Shown: piece after piece, positions 27,240 through 37,640 of the stretch | Layout of the letters: each line of letters opens with the position of its first letter | Position numbering within the stretch: the first letter of the stretch is position 1 | Assembly (NCBI GenBank): GCA_900116395.1 | Contig: FPAN01000005.1 | Coordinates: forward strand, 186,001 to 250,000 | DNA: 64,000 nt | Reading direction: 5' to 3' | DNA from: Lachnospiraceae bacterium XBD2001 | Lineage (GTDB): Bacteria; Bacillota; Clostridia; Lachnospirales; Lachnospiraceae | Position numbers and translations under genes: made by a program | The notes under the pieces: model-generated | Told to the model about the DNA's origin: nothing | Databases searched by the model: none | What the model saw: only the letters and a program-made list of their open reading frames with translations

Positions 27240-29756
27240 ATGGATGACAAGATTTTTGACAATATTCAGGAAGTAGACTTAAAGAAAACCATGGAGACTT
27301 CTTACATCGATTATGCCATGAGCGTTATTGCGGCCCGTGCACTTCCGGATGTAAGAGATGGTTTGAAACCGGTACAGCGCCGTGTTCTTTTCTCCATGAG
27401 TGAATTGCATAATACTCCGGATAAGCCACATCGTAAGTGTGCGCGTATCGTCGGCGATACCATGGGTAAGTACCACCCACACGGTGATTCTTCTATCTAT
27501 GGTGCCTTGGTTAATATGGCGCAGGATTGGTCTACACGTTACATTTTGGTAGACGGACATGGTAACTTTGGTTCTGTGGATGGTGATGGCGCTGCTGCAA
27601 TGCGTTACACCGAGGCTAGACTTTCCAAGATTTCCATGGCAATGCTTCAGGATATTGAGAAGGATACGGTTGATTTTATTCCGAACTTCGATGAGACGGA
27701 GCAGGAACCTACCGTACTTCCAAGCCGTTACCCGAACTTACTGGTGAACGGAACAACCGGTATTGCAGTAGGTATGGCAACCAACATTCCTCCACACAAT
27801 CTGCGTGAGGTCGTTGCTGCTGTGAACAAAATGATTGAGAACCAGATCAACGAAGATCGTGATACTGATATCGAGGAATTGATGGACGTTGTAAAGGGTC
27901 CGGATTTTCCAACCGGTGGAATGATTCTTGGACGTGCCGGAATCGAGGAAGCTTATCGTACCGGTCGAGGCAAGATTCGTGTTCGTGCCGTTACGGATAT
28001 TGAGCCAATGCAAAACGGCAAGAATCGCATTGTCGTAACAGAGTTACCATATGCCGTAAACAAAGCGCGTTTGGTTGAATACATCGGTAAGTTGGTTCGT
28101 GACAAGAAGTTAGACGGAATCACCGCACTTCGTGATGAATCTTCCCGTGAAGGAATGCGTATTGTAATTGAGCTTCGTAAAGATGTAAATCCGAACGTCA
28201 TGCTCAATCAGTTATACAAGCACACCCAGTTGCAGGACACCTTCGGTGTAATCATGTTGGCCCTCGTCAATAATGAGCCGAAGATTTTAAACCTGAAGGA
28301 TATGCTGGTTCACTATTTGAACCACCAGAAGGACGTTGTAACCCGTCGTACCAAGTTCGATTTGAATAAGGCGGAGGAACGTGCCCATATCTTAGAAGGT
28401 TTGTTGATTGCATTAGATAATATTGATGAAGTCATCCATATTATCCGTTCTTCTGCCAACGTACAGGAAGCAAAAGAGCAATTAATGGCTCGCTTCGGAC
28501 TTTCCGATGCGCAGGCACAGGCAATCGTAGACATGCGTTTACGTGCGCTGACCGGTTTGGAAAGAGGCAAGTTAGAGGCAGAATATGCAGAGCTGAAGAA
28601 GCGTATTGCTTATTTGAAAGAAATTCTCGCAGATGAGAAGAAGTTACTTGGCGTTATCCGTGATGAGATTACGGAGATTGCTGAGAAATACGGCGATGAT
28701 CGTCGTACATCCATCGGTTTCGACGAGTTTGATATCAGCATGGAAGATTTGATTCCGGTAACCAGTACCGTAATCACGTTTACCAAGTTGGGCTACATCA
28801 AGCGTATGAATGTGGACAACTTCAAGAGCCAGCATCGTGGTGGTAAGGGCATCAAGGGTATGGAGACCATTGATGAGGACTACATCGTTGAGATGAAGTT
28901 AACCACATCTCACCATTACATTATGTTCTTTACCAATTTCGGACGTGTTTATCGTTTGAAGGCATACGAGATTCCGGAAGCTTCCCGTACGGCACGTGGA
29001 ACTGCTATTGTGAATCTGATTCCGTTACAGCCGGATGAGAAGATTACCTCCATGATTACCATGAAGGAATTCAAGGACGATAAGTACCTGATTATGGCTA
29101 CCAAGAAGGGTATTTGTAAGCGTACTAAGCTTTCCGAATACTCCAATATCCGTAAGAACGGCTTGGCAGCAATTAATTTAAGAGATGACGATCTGTTGAT
29201 TGAGGTTAAGGTTGCTTCTAAGGACGATGAGGCAATGCTTTTCACCAAGTATGGTCAGTGTATCCGCTTCAAGGTAGCGGATGTTCGTAATACCGGACGT
29301 ACCTCCATGGGTGTTATCGGTATGAACTTATCCGACCAGGATATCGTAATTGCCATGCAGTTAGTATCCCAGGGTGAGAGCGTTATGATCGTTTCCCAGA
29401 ATGGTCTCGGAAAGTGTACACTGATGAGCGAATTCTCCACCCAGTATCGTGGTGGTAAGGGCGTGAAGTGCTACAAGATTACGGAGAAGACCGGATATCT
29501 TGTAGGTGTGAAGGCAGTAGAGAAGGATGATGAGGTCATGTTGATTAACAACGAAGGCATTATTATCCGCATTAAGGTAGCAGATACCACACTCTTAAGC
29601 CGCATCACTTCCGGCGTGAAGTTAATCAATCTGAACAAGGGCGAATTCGTGGCAAGTATCGCAAAGGTACGTAAAGAGGACATCATCGAAGAAGAAATCG
29701 AAGCCGAAGAAGCCATTGATGTAGAAGCACAAGAAGTAACCTCGGATCCGGAATAA
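27240..29756 (+). CDS. gyrA: DNA gyrase subunit A
   Basis: GyrA is the strand-breaking subunit of gyrase. The catalytic tyrosine is Y123 in [11 protein letters not shown]. The C-terminal DNA-wrapping beta-pinwheel contains a GyrA-box form, [12 protein letters not shown], which separates gyrase from topoisomerase IV (ParC). The quinolone-determining stretch reads [16 protein letters not shown]84 matches E. coli Ser83, while the residue matching E. coli Asp87 is Gly88. The acidic C-terminal tail (about 815-838) is usual. It follows gyrB after 31 bases and ends in a terminator. Confidence 0.98.
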   Translation: MDDKIFDNIQEVDLKKTMETSYIDYAMSVIAARALPDVRDGLKPVQRRVLFSMSELHNTPDKPHRKCARIVGDTMGKYHPHGDSSIYGALVNMAQDWSTRYILVDGHGNFGSVDGDGAAAMRYTEARLSKISMAMLQDIEKDTVDFIPNFDETEQEPTVLPSRYPNLLVNGTTGIAVGMATNIPPHNLREVVAAVNKMIENQINEDRDTDIEELMDVVKGPDFPTGGMILGRAGIEEAYRTGRGKIRVRAVTDIEPMQNGKNRIVVTELPYAVNKARLVEYIGKLVRDKKLDGITALRDESSREGMRIVIELRKDVNPNVMLNQLYKHTQLQDTFGVIMLALVNNEPKILNLKDMLVHYLNHQKDVVTRRTKFDLNKAEERAHILEGLLIALDNIDEVIHIIRSSANVQEAKEQLMARFGLSDAQAQAIVDMRLRALTGLERGKLEAEYAELKKRIAYLKEILADEKKLLGVIRDEITEIAEKYGDDRRTSIGFDEFDISMEDLIPVTSTVITFTKLGYIKRMNVDNFKSQHRGGKGIKGMETIDEDYIVEMKLTTSHHYIMFFTNFGRVYRLKAYEIPEASRTARGTAIVNLIPLQPDEKITSMITMKEFKDDKYLIMATKKGICKRTKLSEYSNIRKNGLAAINLRDDDLLIEVKVASKDDEAMLFTKYGQCIRFKVADVRNTGRTSMGVIGMNLSDQDIVIAMQLVSQGESVMIVSQNGLGKCTLMSEFSTQYRGGKGVKCYKITEKTGYLVGVKAVEKDDEVMLINNEGIIIRIKVADTTLLSRITSGVKLINLNKGEFVASIAKVRKEDIIEEEIEAEEAIDVEAQEVTSDPE

Positions 29757-29764
29757 GAGGATAA

Positions 29765-29794
29765 ATGCCAGGGGTCAAACCCTGGCATTTTTTT
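29765..29794 (+). terminator. terminator after gyrA
   Basis: ATGCCAGGG (29765-29773), a six-base loop, CCCTGGCAT (29780-29788), then a T run. Confidence 0.9.
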
Positions 29795-29820
29795 GCAACA
29801 AAGATATTGTAGGAAAAGAA

Positions 29821-30663
29821 ATGATTAGAGAAATTGATACCAAAGAGATTGCCGAAGCAATCAAGGACATGTGCATTGCAGTAAATTATAAACTTTCCCC
29901 GGATATGGAAGAAAAGTTATCCACAGCCAAGGAGACGGAAGTGGCTCCTCTGGGGAAAAAGATTATCGGCCAACTATTGGAGAACCTGGAAATTGCCGAA
30001 ACCGAGCAGATTCCAATCTGCCAGGATACGGGAATGGCAGTCGTTTTTTTGGAAGTAGGTCAGGACGTGCATTTTACCGGGGAACCCATTGAGGATGCGG
30101 TAAATGCAGGGGTTCGCGCCGGGTACGAAGAAGGATATCTTCGAAAATCCGTGGTCGGTGATCCCATACTGCGTGTGAATACCAAGGATAATACACCGGC
30201 TGTGATTCATTATTCCATCGTTCCGGGATCCAATGTGAAGATTACCGTAGGACCGAAGGGCTTTGGTAGCGAGAATATGTCGAGAGTCTTTATGTTAAAG
30301 CCGGCGGATGGAATCGAAGGGGTAAAAAATGCCATCCTTACCGCGGTATCGGATGCGGGACCGAATGCCTGCCCGCCGATGGTGATCGGTGTAGGTGTTG
30401 GAGGAACCTTCGAAAAGGCTGCCATTATGGCCAAAGAAGCACTGGTAAAGCATCCGGAGGAAGACCGGCCACAGTGGACCAAGGATTTGGAAGAGGAGAT
30501 GTTAGAGCGCATCAATGGGCTTGGTATCGGACCGGGAGGATTGGGCGGAAGTACCACCGCTCTTGCAGTCAATGTACGAAGCTTCGCAACCCATATTGCG
30601 GGACTTCCGGTTGCTGTGAATATCTGTTGCCACGTAAATCGACATATGGAGAGAACAATCTAA
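29821..30663 (+). CDS. class I fumarate hydratase, alpha subunit
   Basis: This is the N-terminal part of a two-subunit, oxygen-sensitive [4Fe-4S] class I fumarase (FumA/TtdA family), which interconverts fumarate and L-malate. Cluster-ligand cysteines are visible in PICQDTG (C67), NACPPM (C184) and NICCH (C269/C270). Length (280) fits the alpha subunit of split enzymes. The stop codon overlaps the beta-subunit start by one base (TAATG). L-tartrate dehydratase has the same architecture, so the substrate is inferred from its general abundance and not proven. Confidence 0.9.
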   Translation: MIREIDTKEIAEAIKDMCIAVNYKLSPDMEEKLSTAKETEVAPLGKKIIGQLLENLEIAETEQIPICQDTGMAVVFLEVGQDVHFTGEPIEDAVNAGVRAGYEEGYLRKSVVGDPILRVNTKDNTPAVIHYSIVPGSNVKITVGPKGFGSENMSRVFMLKPADGIEGVKNAILTAVSDAGPNACPPMVIGVGVGGTFEKAAIMAKEALVKHPEEDRPQWTKDLEEEMLERINGLGIGPGGLGGSTTALAVNVRSFATHIAGLPVAVNICCHVNRHMERTI

Positions 30664-31211
30664 TGGAATACAAGATGACATTGCCAATCACTGCCGAGAA
30701 GGCCAAAACCTTAGAAGCAGGAGATTATGTATATTTGACCGGTGAGCTGTATGTAGCAAGAGATGCAGCCCATAAGCGATTGTATGAATTAATTGCGGAA
30801 GGTAAGGAGTTGCCCATCGATTTAACCGATGCAACGATTTATTATATGGGACCATCACCTGCCAGAGAAGGACGCCCAATCGGTTCTGCGGGACCGACCA
30901 CAGCCAGTCGTATGGATAAGTATGCTCCAACCCTATTGGACCTTGGTCAGAAGGCCATGATTGGAAAAGGGAAGCGAACCAAAGAAGTGTTGGATGCCAT
31001 TGTACGTAACGACGGAGTGTATTTTGCAGCCGTAGGCGGAGCCGGTGCATTACTGTCAAAATGTATTGTAAAATCGGAAATTGTTTGTTACGAGGACTTA
31101 GGAGCAGAGGCGATTCGCCGGATTACGGTAGAGGATTTTCCGGTGATTGTAGTAGCAGATTGTAAGGGAAATAATCTATACGCAATTGCGGCAGAAAAAT
31201 ACAAAAAATAG
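30663..31211 (+). CDS. class I fumarate hydratase, beta subunit
   Basis: The 182-residue protein is the partner subunit, with the family features LEAGDYVYLTGELYVARDAAHKR (about 15-37), YYMGPSPAREGRPIGSAGPTTASRMD (about 60-85, substrate-binding) and MIGKGKR. A longer frame opens 189 bases upstream inside the alpha gene, but the ATG here matches the family start and is coupled to the alpha stop through a one-base overlap. Confidence 0.92.
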   Translation: MEYKMTLPITAEKAKTLEAGDYVYLTGELYVARDAAHKRLYELIAEGKELPIDLTDATIYYMGPSPAREGRPIGSAGPTTASRMDKYAPTLLDLGQKAMIGKGKRTKEVLDAIVRNDGVYFAAVGGAGALLSKCIVKSEIVCYEDLGAEAIRRITVEDFPVIVVADCKGNNLYAIAAEKYKK

Positions 31212-31222
31212 AGAAAAATTCG

Positions 31223-31251
31223 TTGACAAAGCAGGTACTGTTTAGTAGAAT
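31223..31251 (+). promoter_or_regulatory. promoter of the tRNA-Ser/tRNA-Cys unit
   Basis: TTGACA (31223-31228), 17-base spacer, TAGAAT (31246-31251). About 90 bases of transcribed leader follow before tRNA-Ser, with small inverted repeats (CGTCA/TGACG at 31260-31273; GTTCC/GGAAC at 31302-31338). Confidence 0.8.
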
Positions 31252-31349
31252 AAATCTTGCGTCAAACGTGACGTAGCTTATATTTACAGGATAAAGTAAC
31301 TGTTCCGGATTAGCGACCGGGTATCAATTGACAGGAACTTGTCGGCGAT

Positions 31350-31437
31350 GGAGAAGTACTCAAGAGGCCGAAGAGGTGCCCCTGCTAAGGGTATAGGTCG
31401 GGAAACCGGCGCGAGGGTTCAAATCCCTCCTTCTCCG
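31350..31437 (+). tRNA. tRNA-Ser (anticodon GCT)
   Basis: The 88-base type II tRNA has acceptor stem GGAGAAG/CTTCTCC, anticodon stem TGCCC/GGGTA with loop CTGCTAA (anticodon GCU), a long variable arm (AGGTCGGGAAACCGGCG), T arm with GGTTCAAATCC, and discriminator G. CCA is not encoded. Confidence 0.95.
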
Positions 31438-31445
31438 TTTTATAT

Positions 31446-31516
31446 GGCGCCATAGCCAAGTGGTAAGGCAAAGGTCTGCAACACCTCTATCACCAGTTCA
31501 AATCTGGTTGGCGCCT
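31446..31516 (+). tRNA. tRNA-Cys (anticodon GCA)
   Basis: The 71-base cloverleaf has acceptor stem GGCGCCA/TGGCGCC, anticodon loop with GCA, T arm CAGTTCAAATCTG and discriminator T (U73), the identity base for Cys. It follows tRNA-Ser by eight bases and shares its promoter. CCA is not encoded. Confidence 0.95.
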
Positions 31517-31519
31517 CTT

Positions 31520-31549
31520 AGCGATACACATTTGTGTATCGCTTTTTTT
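31520..31549 (+). terminator. terminator of the tRNA-Ser/tRNA-Cys unit
   Basis: AGCGATACACA (31520-31530), two-base loop, TGTGTATCGCT (31533-31543), then a T run. Confidence 0.92.
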
Positions 31550-31634
31550 GTGCAATCTCAATGTAATGCAAGCATGAATAGAATCATATTTTGGAAAGCC
31601 ATAGATGAAATATTTATACACTTTTAAAAATTTG

Positions 31635-31663
31635 TTGACTTCATGGCGACACCGTGGTAAATT
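31635..31663 (+). promoter_or_regulatory. trp operon promoter
   Basis: TTGACT (31635-31640), 17-base spacer, TAAATT (31658-31663), directly before the T-box leader. The 85 bases between the tRNA terminator and this promoter hold nothing else that I can see. Confidence 0.6.
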
Positions 31664-31689
31664 AGCACTAACAAATTTATAGCGCTTTA

Positions 31690-31959
31690 AACCGATGAAG
31701 CGGAGATAAAGGTAGTACATGCGCGCACAGAGAGTCCGGGAGGCTGAGAGCCGGATCGAGATGCAGATTACCAAATGGACCGCTGAGGGCATAGTCAACG
31801 GCAAGATTGCCTAGTATTCTATGACGTAAGACCCACGTCAGTGGTCGAAGATATGATGGTATCTTTTAAGAGTATGGGATTTCCCATAAAGCAAGGTGGC
31901 ACCGCGGGTGAAGTTTACTCGTCCTTGACAGATTTAAGGTCTGTTTGGGGCGTTTTTTT
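31690..31959 (+). ncRNA. T-box riboswitch, Trp-specific (trp operon leader)
   Basis: The leader carries T-box landmarks: a Stem I region with AGAGAG at 31730, a candidate specifier TGG at 31776-31778 (codon for Trp) followed by a purine, the T-box GCAAGGTGGCACCGCGG at 31891-31907, and a terminator (31920-31959) ending in seven T residues. Uncharged tRNA-Trp should pair with the specifier and with the TGGC bulge, stabilising the antiterminator. The base after TGG in the bulge is C, which pairs with G73 of tRNA-Trp, consistent with the assignment. The specifier position is inferred, not folded. Confidence 0.85.
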
Positions 31960-31997
31960 ATACCCTTTTACAGACCATACAGCGTGAAGGGGACAAC

Positions 31998-33419
31998 ATG
32001 ACAAGAGAAGAAATGAAAGAACTAGCGGATACGGGGCAGTATCGACGGATTCCGCTAACCAAGGAAATCTACAGCGACCGATATACGCCGGTAGGACTGA
32101 TGCGTAAACTCAGAAAACAAAGTCATCACTGCTTTTTGTTGGAGAGTGCAAGTCAAAAAGAACACTGGGGGCGATATTCCTTCTTAGGATATGATCCGGT
32201 GACAGAGCTTTCCGGCAGCGACTTTTCCACCCATCCGGGGGAGAAGATAAGAGAACTCTTAGCAGCTTATAAGAGTCCGAAATTGGAAGGATTACCACCT
32301 TTTAGCGGGGGTTTGGTTGGGTATTTCTCTTACGATTACATCAAATACAACGAACCGAAGCTGGTATTTGCAAAGGGTGAGGATGACTTTAAGGATTTGG
32401 ACTTGATGCTGTTTGATCGGGTCATTGCCTTCGATCACTACAAGCAGAAGGTGATTCTGATTGCGGGAGTAATGACAGAGAACTTCGAGGAAAGCTATGA
32501 AGCGGCAAACATGGCCCTAGAAGAGATGCAGCAGTTAATTACCTTCGGAGAAGAAGCGGATTTTCCTAAGTTGGAGCTGCAAAGTGAAGTCAAACCGGCT
32601 TTTGATGAAGCAACCTACAGCAAAATGATTGAAAAAGCCAAGCATTACATACACGAAGGAGATATCTTCCAGGTTGTGCTATCCAATCCCATTCGGGCCA
32701 AGGCAACGGGAAGCCTGTTGGATACATATCGGGTGCTTCGGGCAAGCAACCCATCCCCGTATATGTTCTATTTTTCCAGTGATGATATTGAACTGGCGGG
32801 AGCATCTCCGGAGACCCTGGTGAAGGTGGAAGATGGAACGGTTCGCACCTTCCCGTTGGCAGGAACCAGACCAAGAGGCAAAACCAAGGAAGAGGATGAA
32901 GCCTTAGAGAAAGAACTTTTGGCAGATGAAAAAGAGCTGGCAGAGCATAACATGCTGGTGGACTTAGGCAGAAATGATATGGGACGTATCTGTAAGGTGG
33001 GAAGTGTTGCGGTAGAGCAATACCTTGGAATCGAACGGTACTCCCAGGTAATGCACATCGGATCCACAGTGGTAGGCGAGCTGGCAGAAGGTAAGGATGC
33101 CGTAGATGCTATGAATGCCATTCTTCCGGCGGGAACCTTGTCCGGAGCGCCGAAGTTTCGGGCCTGTGAGATTATCGAAGAGCTGGAGAACTCCAAGCGA
33201 GGGGTATACGGCGGTGCTCTAGGGTACCTGGATTTTACAGGGAATATGGATGTATGCATTGCAATCCGGTTGGTATACAAGAAAAACGGAGAAATCTGTA
33301 TTCGCTCCGGAGCAGGCATTGTGGCAGATTCCAATCCAATAAAAGAGTACGAGGAATGTAAGAATAAAGCAAAAGCCGTGTTGTTGGCCATAGAACAGGC
33401 AAAGGAGGGGCTGGAATGA
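31998..33419 (+). CDS. trpE: anthranilate synthase component I
   Basis: TrpE makes anthranilate from chorismate with ammonia delivered by TrpG. The 473 residues have the chorismate-binding signatures: IFQVVLSNPIRA (about 223-234), YMFYFSSDDIELAGASPETL, GTRPRGKTKEED, HNMLVDLGRNDMGRI, and LPAGTLSGAPKFRACEII. It is the first gene of a complete trp operon. The start has AAGGGG upstream and overlaps nothing. Its stop overlaps the trpG start (ATGA). Confidence 0.95.
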   Translation: MTREEMKELADTGQYRRIPLTKEIYSDRYTPVGLMRKLRKQSHHCFLLESASQKEHWGRYSFLGYDPVTELSGSDFSTHPGEKIRELLAAYKSPKLEGLPPFSGGLVGYFSYDYIKYNEPKLVFAKGEDDFKDLDLMLFDRVIAFDHYKQKVILIAGVMTENFEESYEAANMALEEMQQLITFGEEADFPKLELQSEVKPAFDEATYSKMIEKAKHYIHEGDIFQVVLSNPIRAKATGSLLDTYRVLRASNPSPYMFYFSSDDIELAGASPETLVKVEDGTVRTFPLAGTRPRGKTKEEDEALEKELLADEKELAEHNMLVDLGRNDMGRICKVGSVAVEQYLGIERYSQVMHIGSTVVGELAEGKDAVDAMNAILPAGTLSGAPKFRACEIIEELENSKRGVYGGALGYLDFTGNMDVCIAIRLVYKKNGEICIRSGAGIVADSNPIKEYEECKNKAKAVLLAIEQAKEGLE

Positions 33420-33994
33420 TATTACTGATTGATAATTACGATAGCTTTTCCTACAACGTGTACCAGCTGGTAAGCAGTGTGGCCGAGGATGTTCGGGTGG
33501 TTCGAAATGACGATTACACCCCGGATGAAATAAAGGCCATGGAACCCAAAGCCATTATCCTATCGCCGGGACCGGGTAAACCCAAAGATGCAGGTGTTTG
33601 TTTAGACGTGGTTCAACAACTAAGGGGAAGCATACCGATTTTAGGGATTTGCTTAGGACATCAGGCGATATGCGAGGCATACGGGGGAACCGTCGGTTAT
33701 GCCAAGGAGCTGATGCATGGCAAGCAAAAGCCAATTCGAAAAACAATGGAAAGTAAGCTTCTAAAAGGCTTACAACCGGTATTTCTTGCAGCAAGATACC
33801 ACTCCTTGTCCGCAGAAGAAGCAACTTTACCGAAGGAATTACAGGTCATTGCCAGAAGCGATGACGCAGATGAGGAAGTGATGGCAGTAGAAGATGCTGC
33901 GAATAATGTCTTTGGCGTACAGTTTCATCCGGAATCGGTAATGACACCGGAGGGAAAACAGATCATAGAGAATTTTATGGAGGTTATACAATGA
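33416..33994 (+). CDS. trpG: anthranilate synthase component II (glutamine amidotransferase)
   Basis: The 192-residue class I amidotransferase supplies ammonia to TrpE. The catalytic triad is C79 (LGICLGHQ), H171 and E173 (QFHPES). The DNYDSFSYN start is typical. It could also serve para-aminobenzoate synthesis, as in Bacillus. It is a stand-alone domain, not fused to TrpD, and overlaps both neighbours by four bases. Confidence 0.95.
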   Translation: MILLIDNYDSFSYNVYQLVSSVAEDVRVVRNDDYTPDEIKAMEPKAIILSPGPGKPKDAGVCLDVVQQLRGSIPILGICLGHQAICEAYGGTVGYAKELMHGKQKPIRKTMESKLLKGLQPVFLAARYHSLSAEEATLPKELQVIARSDDADEEVMAVEDAANNVFGVQFHPESVMTPEGKQIIENFMEVIQ

Positions 33995-35019
33995 TTCGGG
34001 AAGCAATTTTTAAGGTAACAAATAAAGAAGACTTAACCTATCAGGAAGCAAGAGAAGTTATGGATGAAATTATGGCGGGAGAAGCCAGCCAGCTGCAGAT
34101 GAGCTGTTACTTAACGGCTCTTGCCATGAAGGGAGAAACCATTGATGAGATTACCGCTTCCGCAGAGGGTATGCGGGCAGCAGGTACCAGATTGTTACAT
34201 GACATGGAAGTATTGGAAATCGTAGGAACCGGTGGTGACGCCTCCAATTCCTTCAATATTTCCACCACGTCCGCATTCGTTATTGCAGCAGGTGGCGTTC
34301 CGGTAGCCAAGCACGGCAATCGGGCAGCGTCTTCCCGTTCCGGTGCTGCGGACTGTCTGGAGTCCTTGGGAGTAAAAATCGATATCTCCCCGGAACACAG
34401 CAAGCAGACCTTAGAGAAGGTCAATATGTGTTTCCTGTTCGCACAGAAGTATCACACGGCTATGAAATACGTGGGACCGGTGAGAAAAGAGCTGGGAATC
34501 CGTACAATTTTTAATATCTTAGGACCGCTAACCAATCCGGCAGGCGCAACCATGCAGGTGATGGGGGTGTATGACAAGGAATTGGTGGAGCCCTTAGCAG
34601 AAGTGTTATGTAACCTAGGGGTACACAGCGGCGTGGTTGTATACGGCGAAGACAAGCTGGATGAGATTTCCATGAGTGCACCAACCTACATCTGTGAGAT
34701 CAAAGATAAAACAACCAAGACCTATACCATACGTCCGGAGGATTTCGGATATACAACTTGCGAAAAGAGTGAGTTGGTAGGAGGAACCCCGGAAGAGAAT
34801 GCCAAGATTACCAGAGACATATTGGAAGGCAAGGAACAAGGTCCGAAGCGCCAGGCGGTGTGCTTGAATGCCGGTGCCGCATTGTATGTGGCAGGAAAAG
34901 CCGCTACCTTAGCCGAAGGTGTGAAATTGGCAGAGGCCCTGATTGATGAGGGCGCAGCTCTTCGGAAGCTGGAAGAGTTTATTGAGGAAACAAACCGCGA
35001 CGAAGAATTGATCGCGTAA
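33991..35019 (+). CDS. trpD: anthranilate phosphoribosyltransferase
   Basis: TrpD adds the phosphoribosyl group from PRPP to anthranilate. The PRPP-binding [15 protein letters not shown] (about 72-86), [21 protein letters not shown] (about 105-125) and GPLTNPAG motifs are intact. Length (342) is normal. It overlaps trpG by four bases, and trpC follows after 22 bases, the widest gap in the operon. Confidence 0.96.
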   Translation: MIREAIFKVTNKEDLTYQEAREVMDEIMAGEASQLQMSCYLTALAMKGETIDEITASAEGMRAAGTRLLHDMEVLEIVGTGGDASNSFNISTTSAFVIAAGGVPVAKHGNRAASSRSGAADCLESLGVKIDISPEHSKQTLEKVNMCFLFAQKYHTAMKYVGPVRKELGIRTIFNILGPLTNPAGATMQVMGVYDKELVEPLAEVLCNLGVHSGVVVYGEDKLDEISMSAPTYICEIKDKTTKTYTIRPEDFGYTTCEKSELVGGTPEENAKITRDILEGKEQGPKRQAVCLNAGAALYVAGKAATLAEGVKLAEALIDEGAALRKLEEFIEETNRDEELIA

Positions 35020-35041
35020 GGGAAAAGAAGAAAAAGAATAA

Positions 35042-35836
35042 ATGGAAAACATTTTAGAAAAGATTGCTTTAACAACAAGAAAACGTATAGAGGATGCCAA
35101 GGCGCAATGTTCGATGGTCACGCTACAGGCCATGGTCGAGCAAAAATCGGAAGAGGAAGCGGCTCCTTCCTTCTTCAACGCACTCAAGGCTCCCGGAATC
35201 TCCTTTATATGCGAGGTCAAAAAAGCCTCTCCCTCAAAGGGGCTGATCGATCCTGCATTTCCCTATATGGAGATAGCAAAAGACTATGAGTCCGCCGGAG
35301 CATCCGCTATTTCTTGTTTGACTGAGCCATACTACTTCCAAGGAGCAGATAAGTACCTAAGCGAAATCGCAGAAGTGGTAAAAATTCCTATCCTCAGAAA
35401 GGATTTTACCGTAGATGAATATATGATTTATCAAGCCAAATTGCTTGGCGCTTCCGCGATTTTGCTGATCTGTTCCATTCTAAGTGACAAGGAGTTACAA
35501 ACCTATCACAACTTGGCGACGAAACTGGGGCTAGATGTCTTAGTGGAAGCCCATGATGAGGAAGAAGTAAAACGTGCCCTCGCCTGTGGGGCCAGAATCA
35601 TCGGAGTCAACAACCGGGATTTAAAAACATTTCAGGTGGATCCGAACAACAGCGTACGTCTGCGGGCATTGGTCCCAAAAGACGTGCTCTTCGTATCGGA
35701 AAGCGGCATCAAAACACCACAGGACATTCGCCTGTTGCAAGAGCATGGGGTGAATGCAGTATTAATCGGTGAGACATTGATGCGTGCGTCGAATAAAAAG
35801 AGCATGTTGGATGCGTTGCGAGGATCGAAAGGATGA
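35042..35836 (+). CDS. trpC: indole-3-glycerol phosphate synthase
   Basis: TrpC closes the indole ring. The 264-residue TIM barrel shows FICEVKKASPSKG (about 58-70), ILRKDFTVDEYMIYQAKLLGASAILLI, VLVEAHDEEEV, IIGVNNRDLKTF and FVSESGI in the standard order. It is a separate protein from TrpF and overlaps its start by four bases. Confidence 0.96.
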   Translation: MENILEKIALTTRKRIEDAKAQCSMVTLQAMVEQKSEEEAAPSFFNALKAPGISFICEVKKASPSKGLIDPAFPYMEIAKDYESAGASAISCLTEPYYFQGADKYLSEIAEVVKIPILRKDFTVDEYMIYQAKLLGASAILLICSILSDKELQTYHNLATKLGLDVLVEAHDEEEVKRALACGARIIGVNNRDLKTFQVDPNNSVRLRALVPKDVLFVSESGIKTPQDIRLLQEHGVNAVLIGETLMRASNKKSMLDALRGSKG

Positions 35837-36459
35837 GTGAAATTAAGATTAAGATTTGTGGCCTGCAACGGATGGAAGATGTGGACATGGTAAACACACT
35901 ACATCCGGACTATGTAGGATTTATCATAAATTATCCAAAAAGTCACCGCTCTAAAACTCCACAAGAAGTGGAAAATCTAGCGAATCAATTAGCGACCGAT
36001 ATCCAAAAAGTGGGGGTTTTTGTGGATGAACCGATAGAAACACCGGTGCAATTGGTACAAAAAGGAATCATTGATATGGTACAGCTCCATGGCAAAGAAG
36101 ACGAGGCGTATATACAGCGCCTGCGGGAACAATGCGATTGCATCATCATGAAGGCGTTTCTCATTAGAAACAGGGAGGATATCGCATCCGCAGCCCAATG
36201 CAGTGCAGATTACGTATTGTTAGATGCCGGTCGGGGCAGTGGAGTAACCTTTGATTGGAGCCGGATCCCTAGGGATTTCCCGAAGCCCTATTTTTTGGCG
36301 GGAGGTATTAGCGCAGAGAATATCGATGCTGCTTATGAAGCCACAAGGGCATACGCCTTGGATATCAGCAGCGGTGTGGAAACAGACGGATATAAGGATG
36401 CGAAGAAAATGGAAGCCATCCTGGCATGGCGAGATAGGAAAGAAGGAAAAGAAAGATGA
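35833..36459 (+). CDS. trpF: phosphoribosylanthranilate isomerase
   Basis: TrpF isomerises phosphoribosylanthranilate to the substrate of TrpC. The start [16 protein letters not shown] holds the catalytic Cys of [19 protein letters not shown] and [12 protein letters not shown] follow. Length (208) is usual. It overlaps trpC and trpB by four bases each. Confidence 0.94.
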   Translation: MSEIKIKICGLQRMEDVDMVNTLHPDYVGFIINYPKSHRSKTPQEVENLANQLATDIQKVGVFVDEPIETPVQLVQKGIIDMVQLHGKEDEAYIQRLREQCDCIIMKAFLIRNREDIASAAQCSADYVLLDAGRGSGVTFDWSRIPRDFPKPYFLAGGISAENIDAAYEATRAYALDISSGVETDGYKDAKKMEAILAWRDRKEGKER

Positions 36460-37640
36460 GCAATGGAAGATTTGGACAGCATGGCGGACAATACATTCCG
36501 GAAACATTGATGAATGCGGTCATCGAGTTGGAAGAGGCATACAATAAGTATAAAGATGACCCATCATTCAACCAAGAACTACAAGAGCTGTTAAATGAAT
36601 ATGCCGGACGGCCATCCAGATTATATTATGCGAAGCATATGACCGAGGACTTGGGTGGTGCCAAGGTATATCTGAAGCGGGAGGACTTGAATCATACCGG
36701 TTCTCATAAAATCAATAATGTCATCGGACAGTGCCTGCTGGCCAAGAAGATGGGAAAAACCCGTGTTATAGCAGAGACCGGAGCCGGTCAGCACGGCGTA
36801 GCAACCGCAACAGTGGCAGCCTTGATGGGGATGGACTGTGAGATATTTATGGGAGCTGTGGATTGTGAACGCCAGGCACTCAATGTATATCGCATGAAGC
36901 TGTTAGGAGCCAAGGTACATCCGGTGACCAGTGGAACGGCAACCCTAAAAGACGCTGTTTCCGAGACCATGCGGGAGTGGACCAACCGTATCGATGATAC
37001 CCATTACGTGCTGGGATCTGTAATGGGACCCCATCCCTTCCCAACTATCGTGCGTGATTTTCAGGCAGTAATTTCCAAGGAAATCAAGGAAGAACTGTTG
37101 GAAAAGGAAGGTCGTCTTCCGGATGCGGTTCTGGCCTGTGTTGGCGGAGGTTCCAATGCAATTGGTGCTTTTTACCACTTCATAAACGATAAAGGGGTGC
37201 GATTAATTGGCTGTGAGGCAGCGGGAAGAGGCATTGATACCAAGGAAACAGCCGCTACCATCAATACCGGAAGCTTAGGAATCTTCCACGGAATGAAGTC
37301 GTACTTCTGTCAGGATGAATACGGTCAGATTGCACCGGTGTATTCCATTTCGGCAGGATTGGATTATCCGGGAATCGGACCGGAACATGCCATGCTCCAT
37401 GATCAGGGCCGGGCGGAGTATGTGGCGGTCACAGATGAGGAAGCAGTCGATGCTTTTGAATATCTATCCCGCATAGAGGGCATCATTCCGGCCATTGAGA
37501 GCTCCCACGCAGTAGCCTATGCCAAGAAGCTCATTCCAACCATGAACAAAGACCAAATTGTTGTCATTAATATCTCCGGAAGAGGCGATAAGGATGTGGC
37601 AGCGATTGCCAGATACAGAGGGGAGGATCTTCATGAATAA
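36456..37640 (+). CDS. trpB: tryptophan synthase beta subunit
   Basis: TrpB condenses indole with serine using PLP bound at K85 in [20 protein letters not shown] at the start, [17 protein letters not shown] and [12 protein letters not shown] (phosphate-binding) are clear, which marks the standard TrpB1 type. Length is 394. It overlaps trpF by four bases and trpA by eight. Confidence 0.97.
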   Translation: MSNGRFGQHGGQYIPETLMNAVIELEEAYNKYKDDPSFNQELQELLNEYAGRPSRLYYAKHMTEDLGGAKVYLKREDLNHTGSHKINNVIGQCLLAKKMGKTRVIAETGAGQHGVATATVAALMGMDCEIFMGAVDCERQALNVYRMKLLGAKVHPVTSGTATLKDAVSETMREWTNRIDDTHYVLGSVMGPHPFPTIVRDFQAVISKEIKEELLEKEGRLPDAVLACVGGGSNAIGAFYHFINDKGVRLIGCEAAGRGIDTKETAATINTGSLGIFHGMKSYFCQDEYGQIAPVYSISAGLDYPGIGPEHAMLHDQGRAEYVAVTDEEAVDAFEYLSRIEGIIPAIESSHAVAYAKKLIPTMNKDQIVVINISGRGDKDVAAIARYRGEDLHE

